DNA of 6,858 nt from Verrucomicrobiota bacterium (GTDB lineage: Bacteria > Verrucomicrobiota > Verrucomicrobiia > Chthoniobacterales > UBA10450). The DNA lies in NCBI GenBank assembly GCA_003221375.1, contig QHRI01000087.1:1-6858 (forward strand), read 5' to 3'. Of the stretch, positions 1 through 6,192 are shown piece after piece; position 1 is the stretch's first letter, and the number at the start of each line of letters is the position of its first letter. Both the position numbers and the translations under genes were made by a program. The notes below the pieces were generated by a model. It saw only the letters and a program-made list of their open reading frames with translations. It ran no database searches and was not told where the DNA came from.

Positions 1-1089
1 AATTTTACTCATTGTACCCGCGTAAATGACATGGCCCGAGTTATCGAGGCCCTGGAGAGAAGGCAATGGAGGGCCGATAAAACGGAACTCGGAATCATAA
101 TCATCTTCGAAAATAAAAGCACCGTGAGCGCGGGCGAACTCAAGCAGGGCTTGTCTCCGCTTGAAACTCATTGTTATGCCAAGAGGAAACTGATGTGACG
201 GCGCGATGTAAATGAGTTTTGGCAGCGGTTCCCCGGACGAGCGCTTGATCATTAACCCTTCGCTATCGACTGGTTTGGGGACAACTTCAGCGCCGGCCAA
301 GATAAAAGCTCGGCGAGCCTGAAGATACCCTGGGTCTTCGACCCACGCGGTTTCTCCCGGATTAACTAGCGCCATCGCTGTGATCAGCATCGCCTGCTGC
401 ATCCCGCCAGTAATTACGATTTGATCTGGGTCGCAGCGGACAGCTCTAAAATCGCACAGGTACGCTGCGAGCGCCTTGCGGAGGTCGGAATCACCCAGGT
501 GTGAAGCATAGCGCAACAAGTGTGTACCCTTTTTTGCGAGAACCTGTGCTCTGAGGCGCTCCCAGACGGCCACTGGAAATTCATCAACCGCCGGAATGCT
601 GGCCACGAGCGAAATGCCGGGGGTCGCGGCGGTCGCACCGAGATTAAACTGATTTCCGACGCGCTGATCTTGCAGGGCCATCACTCGATCCGCAATGCGA
701 AGCGGTCGCTTCGCTACAGGACTTAAGTTAAAACCTCTCGGCGTTTTTCCTTCCGTGGCGAACTCAGTGGGGCTCAAAAACGCCTCAGGTAGAGGATGTG
801 CGACAAAGGTTCCGGATTTTGCTTTCGACCGCAGATAACCCTCGGAATGAAGCTTTGAGAATGCGAGGTTCACCGTTAGTCTGGAGATACCCAGGGCGGT
901 AGCAAGGGCACGTGAGGAAGGAAGGCGGGAAGAACCATCGCTAAAACTGCCCGATCTCAGCTCATCACGAATCTGCCGATACAGCTGCTGGTGTAGCGGT
1001 TCCGCAGACGCGCGATCGAGTCGAATCATTTCGAACGCGATGACTGAACTCCGGCGCCTTTTCTTTAAGAGCGATTTCTTGTTAGACAT
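1..1089 (-). CDS. MocR/GabR-type transcriptional regulator, copy 1 (3' end outside window)
   Basis: This is a GntR-family winged helix fused to a fold-type I aminotransferase-like domain, a cytoplasmic PLP-sensing regulator class. The reading frame is open for all 363 codons from ATG at 1089 to the window edge. Residues about 28-97 form the winged helix, with LPSSR at 56-60 and the recognition region ISRLTVNLAFSKL at 68-80. A linker of about 60 residues follows. The aminotransferase-like part shows GGMQQAM (228-234), EDDYDSEF (from 328) and GTMSKI, where K362 is the expected Schiff-base lysine. By analogy with GabR, D329 and Y331 would contact PLP. The last 150 or so residues lie outside the window. 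It starts 6 nt after the stop of copy 2, which suggests co-transcription and perhaps translational coupling, since no strong ribosome binding site precedes it. Effector and targets cannot be read from the sequence. Confidence 0.9.
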   Translation of the reverse strand, partial: MSNKKSLLKKRRRSSVIAFEMIRLDRASAEPLHQQLYRQIRDELRSGSFSDGSSRLPSSRALATALGISRLTVNLAFSKLHSEGYLRSKAKSGTFVAHPLPEAFLSPTEFATEGKTPRGFNLSPVAKRPLRIADRVMALQDQRVGNQFNLGATAATPGISLVASIPAVDEFPVAVWERLRAQVLAKKGTHLLRYASHLGDSDLRKALAAYLCDFRAVRCDPDQIVITGGMQQAMLITAMALVNPGETAWVEDPGYLQARRAFILAGAEVVPKPVDSEGLMIKRSSGEPLPKLIYIAPSHQFPLGITMSFKRRQALLEFARAHGAFIFEDDYDSEFRFIGPPLPSLQGLDNSGHVIYAGTMSKI

Positions 1090-1095
1090 GCCGAC

Positions 1096-2572
1096 TCATC
1101 GCTTGGCTTCACGATTTCCCGTCATTCGAAGTGACGACGCGAGTTTGATCAGACTTTCTCGAATCTGGGCCGGTGTCCAACCAGCGAAACCGAAAACGAA
1201 CGCAGGCTTCGGCGTAGCGCGAATGCAATAAAACGATAACGGTGAAGGCTTGACTCCGATCTCGCGAGTAATGCTTCTAATCGCGGGCAAGTCTTCGTCG
1301 CGTTTCAGCCAAGCAACCATGTTCAATCCACCCTCCGGAACCTGCAAAGTGAAACGATCGCCGAGCAACTCATTGAATTGTTTGACGAAGACTTCTCGTC
1401 TCCATTGTGCTGCGGATTTTCACCAATGGATCGATCAACGCCTCTGGCGCAACGACGTAGCCCAGGCGCAGGGAAGGATAGAGGATTTTGCTCATCGTCC
1501 CGGCGTAAATGACGCGCCCGAAATCGTCGATTCCCTGCAAACAAGGGAGCGGCGGTCCTGTAAAACGGAACTCCGCGTAAAAGTCGTCTTCAAAAATAAA
1601 TGCATTGTTAGCGCGCGCAAAATCAAGCAGGGCTGTTCTGCGCTCGAAACTCATTGTCATACCGAGCGGATATTGATGCGAAGGCGTTACATGGATGATT
1701 TTCGGCTGTTTTTCCTTTGGTGATCGTGCGATCACAATTCCTTCTTGGTCCAAGGGCTTGGGAACCACTTTAGCACCTGCCAAAATGAAGACTCTGCGCG
1801 CCTGGTGAAAACCGGGATCTTCCATCCACACGGGCTCGCCTGGATCCACTAGCGCCATGGCGCTGATTAACATCGCTTGCTGCATTCCTCCGACGATCAG
1901 GATTTGATCGGGATGACAGCGTGCGCCCCTGAAATCGCACAGGTACGTGGCAATTGCTTTGCGCAGGTCCGCGTCGCCACGACTTGACGCGTGCCGCAGC
2001 AAATGGGCGCCCTTTTGTGTAAGCACCCGCGTTCTGAGGCGTTCCCAAATATCGATGGGGAATTCATCGACCGCAGGAAGGCCGGGAACCAAGGACACAC
2101 CGGGCCCTGCGCCCAGCGCTCCGAGATCAAATTGTCTCCCCGCGCGCTGATCTGGAATTGCTTTTACCCGATGGGAAATGCGAGTTCGATGCTCGACTGG
2201 CCGATACGCTTTTGGTTCACCACGTCGGGTTCGTTCTTTGGCGAATTTGTCGGCAGTCAAAAAAGCCTCCGGGAGCGGCTGCGCAACAAACGTTCCCGAT
2301 CTGGCCTTCGAGCGCAGATAACCTTCGGCGTGGAGCTTCGCGAGTGCGAGGCTAACTGTCAGCCTTGAGATTCCCAGGTCATCGGCCATGGCTCGAGAAG
2401 AGGGAAGCCGTGACGCGGCGTCGGTGAACGCGCCCGATTCTAATTCATCTCGAATCTGGCGATAGAGTTGCTCGTGCAATGGTTCGGTTGCGCTTCGATC
2501 GAGCCGAATCAGTTCGAACGCGATGATTGAACGTCGTCGCCGTTTCTTGAGAGGCGATTCGCTCCTGGACAT
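1096..2572 (-). pseudogene. MocR/GabR-type regulator, copy 2, with internal deletion and frameshift
   Basis: This is a paralogue of the neighbouring copy 1, by eye about 70 % identical in protein, colinear, with the same residue numbering up to the PLP lysine K362. The open frame from ATG at 2572 encodes a complete winged helix (about 28-97) and most of the aminotransferase-like domain, then ends with a TGA at 1370-1372 after 400 residues. The normal ending is intact in another frame from about 1398 down to 1096: REVFVKQFNELLGDRF, then GLNMVAWL and FVFGFAGW. Compared with the family, about 35 residues are missing between STM (388-390) and REVF, so the lesion is a deletion near 1395-1405 not divisible by three. 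The PLP-contact motif reads EDDFYAEF rather than EDDYDSEF, so the tyrosine expected to touch the PLP ring oxygen is Phe331. A truncated 400-residue DNA-binding protein could still be made. Confidence 0.82.
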
Positions 2573-2697
2573 TCCGTTTTCCCCGGTTCCTGAGATTCCT
2601 GTTCAATTTGCACGCCTATTCCAAAGCGCAACTGGCATTATCATCTTCTCTCAAGTGGTCATTGCTACATCAATGGGAATCGAAAAGTTGATGAGCT
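2573..2697. promoter_or_regulatory. Divergent intergenic region between mocR pair and msrAB
   Basis: These 125 nt separate the minus-strand mocR start from the plus-strand msrA start, so promoters and any operator for both units should lie here. I could not pick a convincing -35/-10 pair on either strand. A short direct repeat, TTCCTG at 2587-2592 and again at 2596-2601, lies just upstream of copy 2. MocR-family regulators often bind direct repeats, but this one is only 6 bp and may be chance. A weak purine-rich stretch (GGGGA on the minus strand, about 8 nt before the ATG at 2572) could serve as its ribosome binding site. The regulatory role is inferred from gene arrangement. Confidence 0.4.
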
Positions 2698-3291
2698 ATG
2701 TTGAAAGTCTGTCGTTCGTCATTGGTCAAATGTAAATCCCGGCGTCTCTTCCAGTCTTTGCCGCACTATCTGACCTTCGCATTGGTGGTGGCATTTTCTC
2801 CGCAGGCCTACAGCGCCCCGGCAAACGCCGCCTATTTCGCGGGCGGTTGTTTTTGGTGCACCGAGGCAGTTTTTCAACAAGCGCCGGGCGTAACCTCGGT
2901 GGTCTCGGGCTATATGCAGGGCGCCGAGACGATACAGATCACGTTTGATCCTAGCAAAACAAGCTACGACAAACTTCTCAATCTTTTCTGGCGCGCACAC
3001 GATCCAACCGAAGTCGACAGCCAGGGCCCGGACACCGGAAAGCAATACCGCTCCGCCATCTTTTATGTCGATGAGCAGCAGCACGCTGCAGCCGAGAAAT
3101 CGAAGGCGCAGGCCCAAAAATCGTTTTCAAAGCCGATCGCGACTGAGATTACTCGAGGCGGATCGTTTCGTCCTGCACCAGAACACCATCAGAATTTTTG
3201 CCGGAAAAATCCAAACAATCCCTATGTCCGACAAATCATAGAACCGAAGCTTAAAAAACTCGGTCTGAAGAAACCTCAAGCTGGTGGGTAA
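2698..3291 (+). CDS. msrA: Exported peptide-methionine (S)-S-oxide reductase MsrA with shortened core loop
   Basis: MsrA reduces the S-epimer of methionine sulfoxide in proteins. The 197-residue product starts with a basic segment and a hydrophobic stretch (about 22-40, ending AYSA), a probable Sec signal peptide, so it should act outside the cytoplasm. The catalytic motif GGCFWCTE sits at 49-56 with C51 as the expected nucleophile and C54 close by. Later family blocks are present: FWRAHDPT, the QYRSAIFY block, PEHHQNF and RKNPNNPY. Between SGYM (70-73) and AET (76-78) the usual GG...NPTY..V..G.TGH stretch is absent, an in-frame loss of about 17 residues that removes the tyrosine equivalent to E. 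coli Tyr82 but keeps the glutamate equivalent to Glu94 (E77). Activity is therefore doubtful. The start is uncertain: no strong ribosome binding site precedes 2698, and an in-frame TTG at 2758 is an alternative. msrB follows after 11 nt. Confidence 0.88.
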   Translation: MLKVCRSSLVKCKSRRLFQSLPHYLTFALVVAFSPQAYSAPANAAYFAGGCFWCTEAVFQQAPGVTSVVSGYMQGAETIQITFDPSKTSYDKLLNLFWRAHDPTEVDSQGPDTGKQYRSAIFYVDEQQHAAAEKSKAQAQKSFSKPIATEITRGGSFRPAPEHHQNFCRKNPNNPYVRQIIEPKLKKLGLKKPQAGG

Positions 3292-3302
3292 GCCGACGGA
3301 GA

Positions 3303-3815
3303 ATGAAACCGTTATGCTTCTTTCTGCTGTGCATTGTATTCGTTCGCCTCAGCATGGCGGACGACGCAACAGCTACTCGAATTCATCGGCAAATCGAGTC
3401 TACTCCGATGACGCAAAAGGTGGCGTTGAGTAATGACCAATGGCGAAAGGTTCTGGCTCCTGGACAATTTCAAGTCCTGCGCGAAGCCAAAACAGAGGCG
3501 CCATACAAGAACGCGTATTGGAACAATCACGAAAAAGGAATTTATCTCTGTGGGGCATGCGGAAACGAATTGTTCAGCTCGGATACAAAGTTTGAATCGC
3601 ACACCGGCTGGCCCAGTTTCTATGCGGCCCTGGCCAAAGACAAGATCATCGAAGAGACAGATACCAGTCATGGAATGTCGCGCGACGAGGTGAAATGCGC
3701 GCGGTGCGGATCGCATCTTGGGCATCTGTTCAATGATGGGCCACCTCCTACGCATCTGCGCTACTGCCTCAATTCAATGGCGCTCAAATTTGTAAAGGCG
3801 ACGAAGGATCGTTAG
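3303..3815 (+). CDS. msrB: Exported peptide-methionine (R)-S-oxide reductase MsrB
   Basis: MsrB reduces the R-epimer of protein methionine sulfoxide and complements MsrA. The 170-residue product has a short signal peptide (about 1-19, ending LSMA before DDA). The SelR fold follows: zinc cysteines C83 and C86 (CGAC) and C132 and C135 (CARC), GWPSF at 102-106, GHLFNDG at 140-146, and RYCLNS with catalytic C155. The position that carries a resolving cysteine in some MsrBs (just before GWPSF) is T101, and no other cysteine remains in the mature protein outside the zinc site, so recycling would have to act directly on C155. All catalytic landmarks are present and length is normal, so it looks intact. 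It begins 11 nt after msrA. The GGAG at 3298-3301 is too close to the ATG to act normally, so coupling to msrA translation is plausible. Confidence 0.95.
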   Translation: MKPLCFFLLCIVFVRLSMADDATATRIHRQIESTPMTQKVALSNDQWRKVLAPGQFQVLREAKTEAPYKNAYWNNHEKGIYLCGACGNELFSSDTKFESHTGWPSFYAALAKDKIIEETDTSHGMSRDEVKCARCGSHLGHLFNDGPPPTHLRYCLNSMALKFVKATKDR

Positions 3816-3904
3816 GAAGTTGTCGTTCGTGCAATGAAAATGACCTGGAACTCTTGTCAGGACCGAGGATCAAATCTGACATGCTCCTGCAAACAGTGAT
3901 GACA

Positions 3905-4339
3905 AATTGCAACTCGCATGATCCTACCGCTTCAAGCACGGCAGCCATCCTGTGGCGATCAGGAGTATGCATCAGGAAATGACGCTTTCCTCATCTTCAG
4001 AATCGCAGATAAGCTCGGTATTGTCTGGGATGGAATAGCCACGCACGCTTCTGTTATTGGACATTACAAGAGATCAGATTGGTTGGAGAGGAGCAGGGAC
4101 CGACATCGTCGGTCCAGACTATTCAAAGATAAGCAAGGCAGACATTGATGAAATTCCAGGAGCCTTTCTCCGGCTGGAATTGAAGAACTCATTTCTGAAG
4201 ACGTGCGCCGGCTTGGTGCGCAGGCACTCTGGAGGTGCGACGCGCTCCTTCATGCGAGACATCGGCGAGCGCTCCGTGCCCGAGTTTTCATCCACGGAAT
4301 TTCTGCGATCTCGTCATTCACGCACCGTTCCCTGAATAA
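3905..4339 (+). pseudogene. HD-domain hydrolase remnant, multiply frameshifted
   Basis: Pieces of one HD-superfamily metal-dependent hydrolase occur in order but in different frames. The frame containing 3984-4080 reads DKLGIVWDGIATHASVIGHY. A second frame from about 4090 reads GAGTDIVGPDYSKISKADI and later KTCAGLVRRHSGGATRSFM and RDIGERSVPEF. After an extra T in the run 4285-4288, a third frame reads FHPRNFCDLVIHAPFPE and ends with TAA at 4337-4339. Upstream, CAT GAT at 3917-3922 and RFKHGSH at 3928-3948 may be relics of the HD motif and the segment after it, again in different frames. The 5' part is missing or too decayed to recognise, so the left limit is approximate. At least two frameshifts are well supported. 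The substrate is unknown; assignment rests on remembered family patterns (HD-domain proteins ending in NFCD...APF). Confidence 0.68.
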
Positions 4340-4362
4340 GCCGCGACAGACGGCGGCTTTTT
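4338..4362 (+). terminator. Rho-independent terminator after the HD remnant
   Basis: AAGCCGC (4338-4344) and GCGGCTT (4353-4359) can form a perfect 7-bp stem with an 8-nt loop, followed by T to 4362. The TAA of the HD remnant's last frame (4337-4339) overlaps the stem base, which is typical placement and supports that reading of the broken gene's end. Confidence 0.65.
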
Positions 4363-4511
4363 CCTGCGCCAGTCGCGGTCAACGACTGGCAATAACCTAC
4401 ACGGGTGTTCCCGGCAAACTGGCCTTACCGAACAGCGCTACCTGGCATCTTGTGTTTTTGCCACATCGGCGTTTAGCAATGGGCAATTCAATTAAGGAGG
4501 CAATTAGCATC
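4363..4511 (+). promoter_or_regulatory. Hairpin-rich leader upstream of the HAF-repeat gene
   Basis: This gene-free stretch contains a perfect 8-bp inverted repeat with a 7-nt loop (GCCAGTCG at 4368-4375, CGACTGGC at 4383-4390). It also has a small CGGG/CCCG hairpin with a TGTT loop (4402-4413) and a TGGCA/TGCCA pair (4443-4447 and 4459-4463). GTCGCGG at 4372-4378 could instead pair with CCGCGAC at 4341-4347 inside the terminator stem, giving mutually exclusive folds. It does not match a riboswitch class I can name. No confident promoter was seen. The larger stem could equally be a protein-binding site or a second terminator arm. Confidence 0.35.
4494..4500 (+). promoter_or_regulatory. Strong ribosome binding site deciding the HAF gene start
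   Basis: AAGGAGG lies 11 nt before the ATG at 4512. The open frame extends upstream to about 4203, but that part runs through the HD remnant and terminator. The site and the signal peptide that follows fix the start at 4512. Confidence 0.8.
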
Positions 4512-5537
4512 ATGAACCCAAAAAAGATATTTAACACCATTCTGGCAGTTCTCTTCGTGTTCCCATTGATGGGGACGTTCGCTCAACAAGTACCGAACTC
4601 GGGCTCTATTGAAGTGATTACCACTTTTGATTATCCCGGAACCGGAAATTCGACCCTCCCGCAAAAGATTAATGAGAGAGGCGACATCGTTGGCATTTTC
4701 CTCGATTCGAACTTGGTATCGCGCGGTTTTGTCCGGTTCAGCGATGGTAGCTTTAGCCACCCGATCGTCGACCCTAATGATACCGTGGGTCTTACCGAAG
4801 GACGAGGCATCAATAACTCACGCACAGTCTGCGGTGACTACGCCGCCAGCGATGGCAACTTTCACGGTTTTTTCCTGTCGGGCGGCACCTTCACACAATA
4901 CGATATTGCCGGCGCGGCCAGCACTCTTGTGCATAGTATAAACGATTCCGCCGACTTTGCCGGCGCGTTTGCTTTGACAGGCCCCAACGGGATCCACCAG
5001 GGGTTCGTCAGCGTTGGCGGAACCATAACGTCATTTAGCGTCCCGGGAGCTCTTCAGACCTTTGCTTACGAACTCAATAATTCAAACCAGTTGGTGGTGG
5101 GATACTATATAGACGGGTCAGGAATCGTTCACGGTTACTACCGGGACGCCAGTGGGGCGCTGCACTTCCCGATCGATCCTTCCGGCTCCACTGCGACAAT
5201 CCTGTTTGGACTTAACGATAGGAACTGGGTGGTGGGCAGATATGCAGACGCCTCAGGCGCGACTCATGGACTCTTCTTTGTCCCGCCAAATAACTTCTTC
5301 ACTTTTGATTTTCCCGGATCAACCTTTACGTCGCTTGGCGGTATCAATGACCAGGGGGTTATCTGTGGTCGTTACGTCGATGCTTCCGGCATTGCCCACG
5401 GATTCCTGGCTCGCGTCACAGGCACACCGCCGACAACTCCGGCGGGAACGGAAATGAAGGCGAACGTTTCCCCGTCGCTGCTCACCCCACTCGACCTGTC
5501 GCCCTCGGCGTGGGGAGGTGCAATGCCGGCGCGCTGA
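4512..5537 (+). CDS. Secreted HAF-repeat protein
   Basis: The 341-residue product has a clear Sec signal peptide (basic MNPKK, hydrophobic about 6-20, likely cleavage after GTFA at 24). The rest is six imperfect repeats of 43-47 residues, each opening with an IN/LN motif and a glycine-containing strand: starts near 53 (INERGDIVG), 100 (INNSRTVCG), 143 (INDSADFAG), 188 (LNNSNQLVVG), 234 (LNDRNWVVG) and 278 (INDQGVICG). Most continue with a SG..HGF strand and an F.FPG-type turn. This is the extracellular HAF repeat pattern, probably beta-rich and possibly propeller-like; no enzymatic motif is visible and the function is unknown. The last 36 or so residues (from TPPTTPAG) depart from the repeat and are low in complexity, and the DNA there contains an inverted repeat, so the native end may have been altered. 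It sits alone behind its own leader. Confidence 0.88.
   Translation: MNPKKIFNTILAVLFVFPLMGTFAQQVPNSGSIEVITTFDYPGTGNSTLPQKINERGDIVGIFLDSNLVSRGFVRFSDGSFSHPIVDPNDTVGLTEGRGINNSRTVCGDYAASDGNFHGFFLSGGTFTQYDIAGAASTLVHSINDSADFAGAFALTGPNGIHQGFVSVGGTITSFSVPGALQTFAYELNNSNQLVVGYYIDGSGIVHGYYRDASGALHFPIDPSGSTATILFGLNDRNWVVGRYADASGATHGLFFVPPNNFFTFDFPGSTFTSLGGINDQGVICGRYVDASGIAHGFLARVTGTPPTTPAGTEMKANVSPSLLTPLDLSPSAWGGAMPAR
5481..5520. repeat. Possible short REP-like inverted repeat in the 3' end of the HAF gene
   Basis: CCCCAC at 5485-5490 and GTGGGG at 5510-5515 are complementary, flanked by partly complementary bases (CTCA and AGGTG) and with a small CGAC/TCG pairing inside. Pyrimidine-rich CTCACCCC... 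elements ending in GTGGGGAG are common dispersed palindromes in soil bacteria. Only one copy is visible here, so repeat status is unproven. Confidence 0.25.
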
Positions 5538-5552
5538 GTCGAGCATCGGGGG

Positions 5553-5697
5553 ACTGCGGATTACCAGGTTTCGGGATGAGGTGCAATGTGCGCGATGTGG
5601 ACCGGATCATGGGCATCTGTTCAATGATGGTTCTCCCTGCTACTCATCTTCGCAACGGCTGTTCGCTCGTGAACTAGAATTTAATTTCACGGGATGA
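5553..5697 (+). pseudogene. 3' fragment of a second msrB, decayed
   Basis: From 5572 the frame reads RDEVQCARCGPDHGHLFNDG, matching msrB residues 127-146. Over 5572-5630 about 50 of 59 bases equal msrB 3681-3739, including an unbroken run of 20. A one-base insertion near 5640 then shifts frame, after which THLR (the residues before the catalytic RYC in msrB) can be read. The catalytic RYCLNS is not recoverable, and LEF at 5674-5682 with TGA at 5695-5697 may be the old C-terminus. Similarity upstream of 5572 is weak, back to about 5553. Both zinc cysteines of the second pair survive, but the first pair, GWPSF and the signal peptide are absent. It is non-functional. Confidence 0.75.
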
Positions 5698-5705
5698 CCA
5701 AGCTC

Positions 5706-5710
5706 AGGAG
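5706..5710 (+). promoter_or_regulatory. Ribosome binding site for the NIPSNAP gene
   Basis: AGGAG ends 5 nt before the ATG at 5716. It favours the long, leader-containing start over the internal ATG at 5830, which has only a weak GGGGA upstream. Confidence 0.6.
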
Positions 5711-5715
5711 CAAAG

Positions 5716-6192
5716 ATGCCGCCGATCGAACTTTCAACCTCACACATGGATCGGCGCGAATTCATGCGGCTTGTTACAAGTATCGCAGCAGCACTTGCGA
5801 TGAGTTGTGAGATTGTGTTAGGGGAATCTATGCCTATGAAAACAGCAGTAAAAATTACCTGCATCATCAGATACGAAATCGATCCGTACCAGCGGGAAGC
5901 CTTCAAAGAGTACGCAGAGAACTGGGGTCGCATTGTCCCAAGGTGCGGTGGTCATCTCGTCGGTTACTTTCTGCCCTATGAGGGCACGAATAACATCGCG
6001 TGGGGATTGATTGCTTTCGACAGTCTCGCCTCGTACGAGGTATACAAAAAGAAACTGAAGGCCGATCCCGAGGCGCGTAACAATTTCGCAGCAGCCGAAG
6101 CCAAACGTATCATTCTTCGCGAAGAGCGGAACTTCGTGGAAATTGTTGATGGAACATTCGGTGTCTCCGATGCGCCGGGGGCCGCTGCATGA
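5716..6192 (+). CDS. NIPSNAP-family protein with Tat-like leader
   Basis: Residues about 45-145 form a NIPSNAP/dimeric alpha-beta-barrel-type domain. Recognisable blocks are [53 protein letters not shown] and ADPEARNNF, then a closing strand [14 protein letters not shown]. These proteins are usually about 105-115 residues and cytoplasmic; this one is 158 because of an N-terminal extension. That extension carries twin arginines in DRREFM (12-17) and a hydrophobic run (about 19-35), a plausible Tat signal, which would place the domain outside the cytoplasm. The start at 5716 is supported by AGGAG at 5706-5710. If translation began at 5830 the product would be a standard cytoplasmic NIPSNAP. The stop overlaps the next start (ATGA, 6189-6192), so the two genes form a coupled pair. 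The biochemical function of bacterial members is unknown. Confidence 0.8.
   Translation: MPPIELSTSHMDRREFMRLVTSIAAALAMSCEIVLGESMPMKTAVKITCIIRYEIDPYQREAFKEYAENWGRIVPRCGGHLVGYFLPYEGTNNIAWGLIAFDSLASYEVYKKKLKADPEARNNFAAAEAKRIILREERNFVEIVDGTFGVSDAPGAAA

Noticed and set aside
1..1089. Copy 1 of mocR as a pseudogene
   Set aside because: Direct reading of the minus strand shows no stop or frameshift in 363 codons; only its 3' end is cut by the window.
1096..1368. Separate small gene of 90 residues after the copy 2 stop
   Set aside because: It begins at a TTG and is plainly the C-terminal part of a MocR protein (GLNMVAWL, FGFAGW), so it belongs to the broken copy 2.
1370..1405. Programmed ribosomal frameshift joining the two parts of mocR copy 2
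   Set aside because: A frameshift alone cannot restore the roughly 35 residues missing between the parts, and no clear slippery site is present.
1250..1723. 157-residue plus-strand open frame opposite mocR copy 2
   Set aside because: It has no family resemblance, and the minus strand there encodes clear aminotransferase-like sequence, so it is a shadow.
2608..2636. TTGCAC followed by CATTAT as a sigma-70 promoter for msrA
   Set aside because: The spacer is about 22 nt and the -10 match is poor.
4097..4115. Perfect 8-bp palindrome GGACCGAC/GTCGGTCC with a 3-nt loop
   Set aside because: It lies inside the HD remnant and encodes conserved TDIVGP residues. It has no T-run after it, so it is best explained as coding sequence.
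4203..4511. In-frame N-terminal extension of the HAF gene by 103 residues
   Set aside because: It runs through the HD remnant and a terminator in an unrelated frame. AAGGAGG and a signal peptide place the start at 4512.
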